The position numbers were made by a program, and so were the translations under genes. The notes below the pieces were generated by a model that did not search any database, had not been told where the DNA came from, and saw only the letters and a list, made by a program, of their open reading frames with translations. DNA of 64,000 bases from Parus major (lineage: Eukaryota > Chordata > Aves > Passeriformes > Paridae), in assembly GCF_001522545.3 (NCBI RefSeq), contig NC_031791.1, positions 6,433,220 through 6,497,219 of the forward strand, written 5' to 3'. Shown here piece by piece: positions 45,415 through 55,263 of this stretch. The first letter of the stretch is position 1. The number at the start of each line of letters is the position of its first letter.

Positions 45415-46875
45415 CTGAGCATGGGGGACAGACAGGGACAAGGTTCAGAGAAGGTAACTCTTCAAAGGACTAGGCAAAGTCTTTCCAAATTACAGTGCTG
45501 TCACGTGAAAAGAAAGGGAGAAGGAGGAAGAGGAGGAGGATGAAAGAAAAGGGCAAAGAAATAAAGATGTTTAGCAAAGCAGCTTGTGCATTTAGTACGG
45601 GAGAGTTGAGATTATTTTCCTTATGGTTTAAAATAAAATCAAATAAAACCCCACACCAGATGGTTTACAAAAAGCACTCTGCAGAGAAGCCACACCAGAA
45701 AGGCAGAATTTTTGACACTGTGCCACGGATTTCTGGGTCCTTCACACATAACTGGCATGGACTCCACTCCAATGCAAGTAGAAAAGACAGGGTGAGGAGT
45801 TCTGTACTCATGGGCATCTCCTCAAGCAGAAACAGAGGGCTTCTGGAAGAGAAACACAGGCTTTTCCCTCCCACCCCCCAAAAAATAATCAAGCATTGCT
45901 CTAGAAAACTTCCCGGTGGGTTTCAAGGCAGGCTGGGGCCACCTGTCTGAGCTGGGTATCCTCAGGGCAGCGCACTGGAAGATACCCAGCACCTCCAGGC
46001 CAGTGACAGTGCAGAAATGAACAGCATGCTGCCAAAAATCAGCTTTTCAGAGGATGACAGCTCTAAATACAAGAACGAGGTCCACACAAAATCAACTGCC
46101 TACTCCTCTCCTTCAGTTCCTGATTAGTCAGGTAGTTGCCTGACCTCAAAGAAATACTCAAGCCAAAGCTGTGTGACAAAGCAAAGCCCAAATTAATGTC
46201 CTGTGTGTACCTAGGGATACAATAAGCTATTTACTTCTCCTGATGTTGGTTTTTAGGGATGTCTCACTAAAAAGATACCCTGACACATAAAACAGTATCT
46301 TTGATGTGGTCTCACTTTCTCAAAATCACATTCTGCAGCAGGATCATACTGTGTATCCTATTCCAGCCAACATGAGGTCCAGACAGTCACTCATAGAAAA
46401 TCTGCTGTTAAAATACAAATTGCAATTACAAGCAACTCCTTACTAAGAATTCCTGTTCTACTGAAAAGGTAAGATCTCATCTGTGTCTTAATAAAACATA
46501 GAGAGAATAAGGTATCCATGTGATCAAAAACATACAAGGTGGAGGCAAAACAAAGGATTTTTTTTAAATTTCTGAATTTCCAGACACTGGAATTACACTT
46601 TCAAGACAAACTCTTGGACAACAAGGTTGTAAACAACCTTAAAACCCACTCCACCACTGGCAGCTCCACTGTCTCCCTGCTCCTGAGCACAGCAGTTAAT
46701 TTCTGTGACCCAGACACGGCGTTATCCTCTCCCAGGGACAGTCGGTGCTGTGTCCCGGTGTGTTCGTGGGATGGAGGCAGCACCAGCCGCTGGGAAGGTC
46801 GTACAGAGGTGAGATGGGCAGGGACACCGGGATGAGGAGGATGCTGGCAGTGCAAAGCTGGCAGTGCAGTGGTAC
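45415..46875 (-). other. EPB41: EPB41 intron
   Basis: No exon recognised. A short GGAGAAGGAGGAAGAGG purine block lies near 45,517-45,540. Confidence 0.5.
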
Positions 46876-46986
46876 CTGACTCCTTCGGCAATGGCTCTAG
46901 TTCTCTCATCACCATCATTTTCTCTTCCTCCTCCTCCTCCTCCTCTTCAATTGGGCTTATCTCAGTACTGCCAAGATCACGTTTGG
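46876..46986 (-). CDS. EPB41: EPB41 acidic cassette exon C
   Basis: 111 nt, symmetric phase 1-1, acceptor AACTTTTTTAG, donor TCAG|GTACCA. Encodes 37 residues, AKRDLGSTEISPIEE, nine consecutive Glu, then KMMVMRELEPLPKES. Its first 50 bases align well with cassette B (CCAAAC..CTCTTG..A.T.CTGA..T.A..CCCA at the start), and the donor flank GTACCACTGC resembles that of B. Located between the FERM-adjacent exon and exon 13. Likely alternative, since human canonical 4.1R runs directly from SLDG to the exon 13 sequence. Confidence 0.8.
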
Positions 46987-47254
46987 CTAAAAAAGTTACG
47001 GATGTGTTAAAATGCCACCTTAAAGAGGAAGCAGCAAAGGAAATAGTGGCACCAGTAAATCTGCAGGGCCATCTTTCTTGCTGCTCTCCCAGAGCATCCA
47101 GACATGCAGGAAAAACACCAAGCTTCTCCTGTGCCATCCAACACTGAGTTCTGGGCTGCCAGAACTGTATTTTAGTTACATTTTCCTGATTAACTGTCTT
47201 TGGCTATTTTGACACATGATTTAAACACAGTAAAAAGCACAGAGATATAAAACA

Positions 47255-47325
47255 TAGGTTGGAACTGGATGATTTTTAAGGCCCCTTCCAACCCAAACCA
47301 TTCCAGAATTCTATGACTGATCACA
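47255..47325 (+). repeat. CR1 3'-end fragment
   Basis: GGTTGGAACTGGATGATTTT, CCCCTTCCAACCCAAACCAT and ATTCTATGACTGAT. Confidence 0.85.
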
Positions 47326-47479
47326 CCTCACCAACAGTCCCTACTGGGAGCTGAAAAGCCAGGATGAGGAAAAGTGAAGGAGGTGGATGAGAAGGGGCAG
47401 CTACAGCAGGAAAGCCCTGGATGTGTTTGGGTCTGACACCAGCTGATGTCTGATCTGCTGCCACACATCCTGTGGAATA

Positions 47480-47662
47480 CAGAATCACAGGATCTGCTGA
47501 GCTGGAACAGACCCACAGGGATCACTGAGTCCAATTCCTGGTCCTGCAGGAACTGGGAATGTCCTGGTGCAAACAGGACACCTCAACAATCCCACCCAGT
47601 GCCTGAAAGCATTGTCCAATTGTTCCTGGAGCTCTGGCAGCCTCAGGGCTGTGACTCCAGTG
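47480..47662 (-). repeat. CR1 retroposon fragment
   Basis: AGAATCACAGGATCTGCTGA, ATCACTGAGTCCAATTCCTG and a fading TGTTCCTGGAGCTCTGGCAG block. Ends about 40 bases from the microexon. Confidence 0.8.
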
Positions 47663-47684
47663 GTTTTCATACTAACCAAGGAAA

Positions 47685-47690
47685 CATGCA
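47685..47690 (-). promoter_or_regulatory. EPB41: UGCAUG element just downstream of the microexon
   Basis: CATGCA on +, 13 bases into the intron after the microexon donor in gene sense. Downstream UGCAUG within 100 bases is the classical placement for RBFOX-activated exons. Confidence 0.5.
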
Positions 47691-47704
47691 ATGTTCCCAC
47701 TTAC

Positions 47705-47732
47705 TTTCCTCTATGGCTTCAACCTCCTCTTC
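47705..47732 (-). CDS. EPB41: Candidate EPB41 microexon (28 nt, or 24 nt with a second acceptor)
   Basis: Flanked by a good acceptor (TTATTATTTGTTGCAG) and donor (GAAA|GTAAGT). The acidic reading EEEVEAIEE requires entry in phase 0, but the neighbouring exons leave phase 1. At 28 nt in phase 1 the exon meets TGA after four residues, which would make it a poison exon. If the AAG four bases further in (exon 47,705-47,728) were the acceptor, it becomes 24 nt, symmetric phase 1-1, and reads EEVEAIEE in line with the acidic cassettes. A downstream UGCAUG supports real use. Frame and acceptor choice remain open. Confidence 0.45.
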
Positions 47733-48183
47733 CTGCAACAAATAATAACTCTACTTTTAATTATGATTAATATGAATCTGTCTGCAGCAGCAACGTTGCT
47801 CTGACATCCTCCCCCAACTAGGCAAGTAGCAGCTCCCTAGTGAAGAAATAAAGTGGAATAAAGGGGACCTCCAGCAGTCACAGATCTCATAACCTGATTT
47901 CCAGGCACTGCACACTCATACAGCTCAGGGGAACCAACCTCACAAAAAGGGAGAGTATGGGAGGAGCTTTTGGAGGCCACTGCACGCTCATTTCCACACA
48001 GGGCATGGCACACCCTCACTGCACCCACAGCACACCTGAAAAGCAGCACACAGCAAAGCCAGGGGTGATTTTAGTGCCAACACCAGCACAACCAGAGTAA
48101 CCTCTGTCCTACAGCACTGCATCACTTCACCCCAGCAGCAACAGCACAGGAGCCACTGCCACCAAAAACCACTGCAGCTGTAC

Positions 48184-48309
48184 CTGACCGCAGCTGCACC
48201 AGCTCTGCTGACTTTGGCTTGACAACAGGAACCTTTACCACCTCTACCTTCTCCTCCTCTTCCTCCTCTGCAATGGGTTTCATTTCAGAAGTTTCAAGAG
48301 CGTGTTTGG
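48184..48309 (-). CDS. EPB41: EPB41 acidic cassette exon B
   Basis: 126 nt, symmetric phase 1-1, acceptor CCTCTTTCTAG, donor TCAG|GTACAG. Encodes 42 residues: AKHALETSEMKPIAEEEEEE, then KVEVVKVPVVKPKSAELVQL, then RS. Shares the AK-x-x-L-x-x-x-E start, the Glu run and the Val/Pro/Lys tail with cassettes A and C. No known domain; the charge pattern suggests a disordered acidic linker. Confidence 0.8.
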
Positions 48310-49549
48310 CTAGAAAGAGGTTTGCAGGTGTTAATGGGGGTTGGGGACCCACACAGACACACGGTGGTCACCACAGCAAGGACTGGGGACACCCTTCTCA
48401 GAAGCTGGGAACAACAAGGAGCTTTCCAGGCAGCTCAGTAGTCATTTTCCACCATGGAACTGTGTGTCAGTCCTTCTAGTGCTGTCAGACCCAACAGTGT
48501 AGTGGATGAGAGGAGGAAAGAACACAAAAAGAAGCTTTATGGGCTCCTTGCCCAGGAAAGGAGATGTAAGACACATGAACAGCTCTCGAGTGTGGAACTA
48601 AGAAGGGCTCTGCCTACAAAGTCTGGAGGGAGGCAGGTGCTGGCTGGAAAAATGCAGGAAAAACGCATCCAGACAAAAAAACTATCTAAAATCTAGCAGC
48701 TTTAATTAAATGTACTTGAGTGATCAAATCTACCCTAGTGTCTGAAATCCCTCACCTTCTCCCTTTACTGCATCAGGCTTTCCCCACCAGGAGATCCTGA
48801 TTAGTGAGGATTCAAGGAATGCCCATGAAGGGGACGTTGGCTACACTTCATGAAAACTTGATCAACGTACTAGAAAAGCAGTAATGCAGTCAAAAGTACT
48901 CTGTAAAAAGCTCTGTGTGGGAGGAGGGTACCCAAGGCATCTCCCTGTGAATTATCTCCAGCCCTAACACACCACAGGTGGTCACTATCCAAGTGATGAA
49001 GACTGCAAATATTTGCAATACTACTGCTGTGATACACTTGCTAGTATTCAAACGTGCTGTTGTACCTACACACAACTTAAGGACATTCCTATTTATTAAC
49101 AGTACCTATCCTAAGGGAAATGTAAGCTCCACAGAGCAAAACAGGTAGCATTTCTCAAATACCAAAAAAAAACAACACAAAATGGCAAGGAGGTCCCAGG
49201 ATGAAGAATTTTAGAAGCTTCACAAGACATTTCAGGATCAAACTTTAAAGTTTTCTAATCCATATATACAAAACTACCCACATTTAACAAGAGCGTTCTC
49301 AAGTGCCAGCACATCCTAATCTTTTCCCCACCTCCCCACAAGAACTGCAGTCTAAAGAGGTGTAAGGTGGGAATTAAAGGAGTCTCCCAGAGCTGGGTTG
49401 TGTCTCCTCTGACTGCAGAACTCTTCTTGCAAAGAAATGAAGAGAGAAAGCCACCGGATTTGGTGAAAATTGGAAATTGTCAGGAACAAGCACGTAGAGG
49501 ATAGGAAAGGCACTGCAGAGAGTTTTAGCCACCACCACCACAGCTATAC
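48310..49549 (-). other. EPB41: EPB41 intron between acidic cassettes A and B
   Basis: About 1.2 kb, nearly the same length as the intron between B and C. No exon or repeat family recognised. Confidence 0.55.
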
Positions 49550-49666
49550 CTGGCTTCTCTCGGATCTGATCCGCAGGTTTTGGTTCAGGAACCTCAACCA
49601 CCACCACCTCCTTCTGCTTCTCTTCCTCTAGGGCTCTGAACTCAACCCTTTGAGTCGCACGTTTAG
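49550..49666 (-). CDS. EPB41: EPB41 acidic cassette exon A
   Basis: 117 nt, symmetric phase 1-1, acceptor GTTTCTTCAG, donor CCAG|GTATAG. Encodes 39 residues: AKRATQRVEFRALEEEKQKE, then VVVVEVPEPKPADQIREKP. It is the most diverged of the three related cassettes but keeps the AKR start, the Glu block, the Val-rich stretch and the donor flank GTATAGCTG. Precedes B and C in the transcript. Confidence 0.8.
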
Positions 49667-50865
49667 CTGAAGAAACGGGGCACACGTTAACGACCGCCCG
49701 CGTGGCGAAGGCGCAGACGTCCAGGGGACACAAGTGTCACATTCCCAGGCTGCTCTTCTCCAAGCTCTGACATCCATCCAGGTGCAGCTCTGCAGCTGCC
49801 ATTCCTCTGCTCATCTGGGGCCATAATGGCATGGCCAGTGGGCAACCAGCAGCATGGGAGCCTTGCTGCTGAGCACTGTGCCTGAGGAACTTCACACGCC
49901 CAGACCGCAGAGAAGCTGGAATTTGGCTTTGCTGCCTTGTGGAGCTTGAATCAACCCTTCCCTCCAGCTCCACGACACAAAAGCCAGGCTTGGGATGTCA
50001 CTAAGCCCAGGAGCAGGGACAGCCTGGCTGCTGCTGTCTATGAGGTGCTGAGCAGCTCTGGTCCCCCCAGGCTGCAGCACAAACTCAGGGCTCAAAGCAA
50101 CATGGTCCCCGCTCCATCAGGTGTCTGTGGTGCACAGGGACACCTCTTTCCCTCTTTCCCTGCATCCTCACAGTGCACAGGAACAACACTTTTTCCCTGG
50201 ATCTTAATACCCTGTGACACAGATCATGTGGACCAAACGTGGGCCCCCCCTTTCCCATGCCTCACCTTCTCTGCTGCTATTTCCTTTAAAAATCTCAGGG
50301 ATGAGCCCACCTGACTGACACACTTCACTCTGAGCATCACTTTAACAGAACCTGAAAAAGTTTCTATTGTGGCAACAAATCTCCCCCTCACATAAAACTA
50401 TGGAATTTAAGTAGTTACATCAAACAAAACAAACAGAATGGCTTAATTCCTGTTTTTCCAACAGAAAATGCATTGAGATCAAATGAAGAATATCTTTCCA
50501 AGCATTACTTTACCATAAGCCTTCAGCACCCACCTACATTCTTATCATCAGTTAGTTCTGCTGGGACCACCCTTGGTTTACATTTTTGTATTGGGTCTGG
50601 CTGAGATTGAGTTTATTTACCTGTAACAGCCCTCACAGTGCTGTGATACTGAGATAATGATAAAAACCAGGAGAGGTAACAGCCAAAAGTACTGAGCAAT
50701 GTCAGAGAGCAGAATGATCATGAGGAATTCTTCTTGTAATTGTGGTGCAGGGAAAATGGGTGGATTAGGTGTAAACTGTCTACTTTTGTTCTGTGTTGTG
50801 ACAATGCTGGGAATTTTTGGTTTGGCTAGATGGTTTTGTTCATGTGAATGAAGGTTGTGTGATGA

Positions 50866-50921
50866 ATCAGAATTTTCTGAGTTGGAAGGAACCCGCAAGG
50901 ATCATCAAGTCCAAATCAGAG
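50866..50921 (-). repeat. CR1 3'-end fragment next to a SINE
   Basis: TCAGAATTTTCTGAGTTGGA then GAACCCGCAAGGATCATCAA, directly abutting the following SINE, whose tail repeats the same motif. Confidence 0.7.
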
Positions 50922-51060
50922 AATCACAGAATACTCTGAGTTGGAAGGGATCCATGAGGATCACAGAGACCAACTCTTAAGTGAATGCCCAAATGGGAAA
51001 CAAACCTATGCCTGTGGCATTATCAGCACCCTGCTCTAACCAACTGAGCACCAGTTTGGT
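50922..51060 (-). mobile_element. tRNA-Ile-headed SINE with CR1-like tail (TguSINE1-like)
   Basis: In antisense the head reads TGCTCAGTTGGTTAGAGC, then a GCTGATAATGCC anticodon-arm region with GAT as anticodon, then a T-arm-like GGTTTGTTTCCCATTTGGGC: box A and a degraded box B. The tail GAGTTGGTCTCTGTGATCCT to CAGAATATTCTGTGATTCTC type sequence is CR1 3' end. This head-tail combination is that of TguSINE1, a family described in zebra finch. Name from memory. Confidence 0.75.
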
Positions 51061-51226
51061 CTCACTACAGGCACATAATTCCTAAACACTTAAGGGGCAG
51101 GCACAAGGACTGAGCAGTTACATCTGAGTTTTTGTGCAGCAGGGAATCCAGGTGTTCCCTAAGGAGTACTCCAGCACCCTGGTGATTCCAGAGCAGAGAG
51201 AGAACAGACAGCAGGGACTGACTCAC

Positions 51227-51399
51227 CTCCATCCAGGCTCCTGGACGCTCTCTTGCTGGCTGTGCGCTCAAACTGGGGCGCAGGGCGGTCGATCAGGGCG
51301 CTCGCCTGCCGTGTCTGAGCCTGCGTCCGGCCGCTGTAGCGGAACTTGGAGCCCAGCGCCAGGAACCTGCTCTTGGGGATGGCCTCGGTGGAAGTCAGC
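51227..51399 (-). CDS. EPB41: EPB41 FERM-adjacent exon
   Basis: 173 nt, enters in phase 2 and leaves in phase 1 at GGAG|GTGAGT. Encodes [20 protein letters not shown], then [20 protein letters not shown], then [17 protein letters not shown]. This is the end of FERM lobe 3 and the FERM-adjacent (FA) region, whose RTAS/RRAS-type serines are kinase targets in the 4.1 family. Nearly identical to human 4.1R. Its phase-1 end joins exon 13 directly or through the acidic cassettes. Confidence 0.95.
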
Positions 51400-51726
51400 C
51401 TGAAAGACACACACACATTTAAAAACCACACCTTCAGAACCAGGAAGGGCCATGTGAAGAAGAATTAAAATAGAAATTAAAGGAGTCTCTTGCATCCACT
51501 TGGCCAAGGAAAGGCACATACTAATGATATCTCATATCTCTGTGACCCAGAGATCTCTTACGGGTCTTACAAAACAGAGCTTGCTTAAAAACCTACTGCA
51601 AAATAAACATCTACTGTCCCTGAAACAACTTCTCTCCCATTTTTCCAAAATGCTAAGGAACAATTTTTGATAGTTAAATTCAAGCACCAAGTTACTCTGG
51701 GTGAGGCTACTGTTCAGAAAACCCAC

Positions 51727-51824
51727 CTGAAGAAGGTGTGATGTTCAACACATACTTTCCACAGCTTCTTTGCTGCCCGGTAACTTGGTAGCTTGAACCC
51801 AATTGTGCTTTCATAATGTTCTTG
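51727..51824 (-). CDS. EPB41: EPB41 exon, FERM lobe 3
   Basis: 98 nt, phase 0 in and 2 out, acceptor TTTTCCACAG, donor TTCAG|GTGGGT. Encodes [20 protein letters not shown] then [13 protein letters not shown]. The [10 protein letters not shown] block is a signature of the FERM C-lobe (PH-like) in 4.1 proteins. Confidence 0.95.
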
Positions 51825-52576
51825 CTGTGGAAAACATAAGTTATTTGGGTATAGCAGGAAATAAATGTGGCAGAAGCCCAGTCCCCAGCCCACCACCCTG
51901 GTCTGCTGTGGCACAAACTGCTGAACTTGCCCCACAATGTGCAGCAGGACCTCAGGTCAGAGGAAAGAGAGGGCTTGGCCACGAGCCCAGGCATCCCTCA
52001 GGACACACTGGGATTTGCAGAGCAACATGCCATGGGTTTATCCCCCCTGTCATGCTGCCTCGCTGTGGGCTGAGGTCAAACACTAACCTCCCCTCAGGGC
52101 TGAGTCACGACACTGAAAGCAGGAGGAGGAAGAAGAGGAAAGAGGTGGATCCCCATTGTAGTCTCTCTCCCTGATGTAATCAGGCTGTTCCAGGGATTTC
52201 CCCATTTATGAGGCAGCACCAGTATATCCATTCCCTGCTTGCTGCACTTAGGTGAAAAGCTAATTCTAATTTTTAGTTATTTTCTTTGAATGAAAGCAAG
52301 ACAAAGAGCCACTGTCCTGTCCCATTTCCAAAAGACGAGTTAGTGTTGCCCCAGTTTCATCTGTCCCCCTCCCAGGCCTTTCCCTGGATGCTGGGAATAT
52401 CCAGCGATGCCAGGAGGTGGTGCTGGATGACTCGCTGTGACACACTGCCACCCCGTGTCAAACACTCCCAGACACAGCCTGAGCCCACCCCACTGCTCCA
52501 GGGACACACACACACACACAGAGTGAGGATCCCAAGGAAACACAGGATGCCAGGAGGCCACAGAAGCCAATTGTAC

Positions 52577-52729
52577 CTCCCCTGGCCGAATCTTTATGAA
52601 GAAGCTGCTGCGTTTGTAGGAAATCTTCAGGACTTTGGGCCACGGGAAGCGGTTGATTCTCAACTTATCTTTGTAAACAAGAAGGCCACTGGAACAGACT
52701 CCCAGAGTGATATCCACTCCTTCCAAGTC
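52577..52729 (-). CDS. EPB41: EPB41 exon, FERM lobe 3 start
   Basis: 153 nt, phase 0-0, acceptor ATTCCCAG, donor GAG|GTACAA. Encodes 51 residues: [51 protein letters not shown]. Differs from remembered human sequence at about one position (ITL for IIL). Confidence 0.97.
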
Positions 52730-53261
52730 CTGGGAATTCAGATGAGGATATAAGCAGTGACAGGTTTACAAGTTCCATGTCAACATCTGCCTTCCAAACC
52801 ATCCCTCTGGACTTCCCATAAATTCATCTCCCCACCATGCAGACTCCAACTCTTAACTCCATGGTCACCCTTCCTTTCCTTTCACGCTTTTCCTGACAAA
52901 CTCCCCCCTCCTGCTGACCTCTCCTGTTCTACTGGTTGCCCAAAGGCCTTATCAAGAGCCCATCCTGCATCTCCTGAAGCACAGAGCCTCATCAGGCAGG
53001 AATTGTACTCTAAGTCACACAGAGCAAGGACCTGTCTATAGGAGGAGCTTTGGAAAGTTTCTTGTGACATATAAATAATAAGCAACCAATAAATAAAGCA
53101 TTCTTTTGCAGGAATGCTTGAGGCATTCCTGTTGTATGTCTGTCTTTCCATTCTTCCTCTCTTTCCAAAGGACCTTCCCAAAACAAGTAAACCTGCTCCT
53201 GCAAGGGATGGATAATCAAATTACAGAATCCACAGCTAGGTGCACACACTCTGGCTCTCAC

Positions 53262-53349
53262 CTTGGCTTGGTGAAGGTCGACTCCATACATAGACAGTTT
53301 TTTTGCATTCTCAAGAAATTCCAGGTCTGCTTGGGCTGGAGTCATGGAT
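53262..53349 (-). CDS. EPB41: EPB41 exon, FERM lobe 2/3 junction
   Basis: 88 nt, enters in phase 2, leaves in phase 0, acceptor TTTCTGTAG, donor AAG|GTGAGA. Encodes (R)[20 protein letters not shown] then YGVDLHQAK, matching human 4.1R with Gln for Lys near the end. Confidence 0.97.
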
Positions 53350-54169
53350 CTACAGAAAAAGAAAGGGCTTGGTATGCTCAAAACTGTTGCTTTTAAGAGG
53401 AGACAGATCAAACTTCATAAAATTAGATTATATTTTCTTTTGCTTTCAATACAAACAAATCTGTGCCCAGGTGATGAATTATGAAACCACTCTGAGTGCC
53501 CAAATTTGTGCTTTGAGACATCTCAATAACACAGCTGCATTTTATTTCTGTGAAGCTGTACAGGCACTAGAGAAGGAAGTGAGGAAGAGCAGTGAGGGGA
53601 CAAAAATTGATTCAGCAGAAGAAACCCAACTGAGCAAAAAGGGAATAGGTCCTGTCCCCCAGCAGCCTGCTGCCTCCAGACCTCCCCAAACCCTGCCATT
53701 GTTCTCCAACCAAACACACAGACAGCTGAAAGCACTCAGCACAGACTCCAGCCATGAATGAGGGGTTTTCTGGGAACAGATGGTGCCCTGTCTGTAAGAG
53801 GGGCACAACTTAACAAAGACATCCTGATAACAGAGACCATTATCAACATTATTGAAGTGTCCCTGTTAATACTGTCTGCTGTAAGAGGTACATTAACAGC
53901 TCTGCTGGGACAGCATTCAGCTGCACACATTTCATTTTCTACCCTCCTTTGATGTCTTCCTTACTGAGCGCTCACATTCATCTTGTGTGTGCTGTAAATA
54001 GAGGTCTGAGTGGTGGCAGACAGGGAAAAGTCCACGGTAAGGACAACCTTGTAGGAAAGCCCCAGGAGCAGTCACCATCTCGATATGCACCCCGTGCTTT
54101 GCAACTACAGAAGCAAGAGCCAGAGCACAGTTCAGCAGAGATTTCCCTGGCAGTGTCCAAGGAACACGT

Positions 54170-54275
54170 GGGTGTTACACCTGGGGACACAGCTCAGTGC
54201 TGGGTTAATGGCTGGACTCAATGGCCTCCAAAGTCTTTTACAACCTAGACAATTCCAGGATTCTATGATTCCCAC
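54170..54275 (+). repeat. CR1 3'-end fragment
   Basis: CAGTGCTGGGTTAATGGCTG, GGACTCAATGGCCTCCAAAG and tail GGATTCTATGATT. Confidence 0.8.
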
Positions 54276-54299
54276 TGAAAATCTCTCAAGTTCAATATT

Positions 54300-54412
54300 C
54301 ACAGAATATGGGTATCTCATCCCACCCCCTGCCATGGGCAGGGACACCTTCCACTATCCCAGGCTGCTCCAAGCCCCATCCAGCCTGGCCTTGAACACTT
54401 TCAGGGATCCAC
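54300..54412 (-). repeat. CR1 fragment
   Basis: CCCCTGCCATGGGCAGGGAC, TATCCCAGGCTGCTCCAAGC and CCTTGAACACTTTCAGGGAT in antisense. It lies head to head with the fragment to its left. Confidence 0.85.
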
Positions 54413-54516
54413 ATACACAAGTTTTCTTTATCTCACAGAGGTGGGGAACACACCAGAAAATCCCATTATTTCCCTTATTTCATGTTGCTGTGCACAAACA
54501 AGTCCTCCAGCCTTAC

Positions 54517-54735
54517 CTATATGTTTTATGAAGCTCCACAACCTTTTCTTCAAGCTCTTTTGTCTGGTTTGGGGCCAGTTTGAACTCACTGATATAATCT
54601 GGGCCATGGAGATCAGGATCATAATCTCCCAACTCTGACTGGACCGTGTAGGAGCCCAGCAAAGCCAAGGTGGCAAAGGAGCAGGGCAGGCGCCCTGTAA
54701 GGATGTCCTGTCTGAGCTGCAGACACAGGTAATAC
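54517..54735 (-). CDS. EPB41: EPB41 exon, FERM lobe 2
   Basis: 219 nt, phase 2 in and 2 out, acceptor TTCTGCCCCCAG, donor ATAG|GTAAGG. Encodes [72 protein letters not shown]. This is the helical lobe of the FERM domain, which in mammals contributes to calmodulin and p55 interaction surfaces. Confidence 0.97.
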
Positions 54736-55187
54736 CTGGGGGCAGAATGGAAAATACTGTTCACAGACAGCCAAGAGAAATTTATTAACTTGAGAATATC
54801 TTTTTGTATGCCACTGATGAACACACGACAATGCTTATTTCCAATTTTTACTTATTCCCAAGGTAAACAGTGTGGAGGACTGGAGGATTCAAGGTTGCCT
54901 CCACTCTGCAAAGGAAGTAAAGGACACTATGACCAGAAAATCTTGGCTTTAGGTAAGAATTTACTTTTCTATACAAACATGCACGTGGCAGAGCTATAAA
55001 TGACACTGCTTGACACATGGACTCCAGTGGAGAGTGGGAGCATCCTCACATCCACTAAAAGCAAACCAAACCCCCTCCAGTGAAGGCATCTGATCTCCTT
55101 TCTGAAGGAGGGGAAAAACACCCAAATATGAAATATTTCTATCCCATATTCAGGAGAACATGGCTGTAAGATTCCCAGGTAACTCAC

Positions 55188-55263
55188 CTTGTGATGTCCT
55201 CTGTTAGCTGGGCAGGATCTGGTGGATAAAACTTGACATTGAAGGTAAAATCCCAGGGGCCTC
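55188..55263 (-). CDS. EPB41: EPB41 exon, FERM lobe 1/2 junction
   Basis: 76 nt, phase 1 in and 2 out, acceptor CATTGCAG, donor CAAG|GTGAGT. Encodes (G)[20 protein letters not shown] then EDITR. The [19 protein letters not shown] block is diagnostic of 4.1 proteins. Confidence 0.97.

Larger units (their letters stand above)
46987..48183 (-). other. EPB41: EPB41 intron between acidic cassettes B and C
   Basis: Contains a microexon candidate (47,705-47,732) and CR1 fragments at 47,255-47,325 (+) and 47,480-47,662 (-). Confidence 0.6.
49667..51226 (-). other. EPB41: EPB41 intron after the FERM-adjacent exon
   Basis: Contains a CR1 tail and a tRNA-derived SINE (50,866-51,060). No exon recognised. 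Confidence 0.55.

Noticed and set aside
51000..51060. Possible tRNA-Ile gene
   Set aside because: The tRNA-like part is incomplete (no acceptor stem, degraded box B) and continues into a CR1-like tail, so it is a SINE head.
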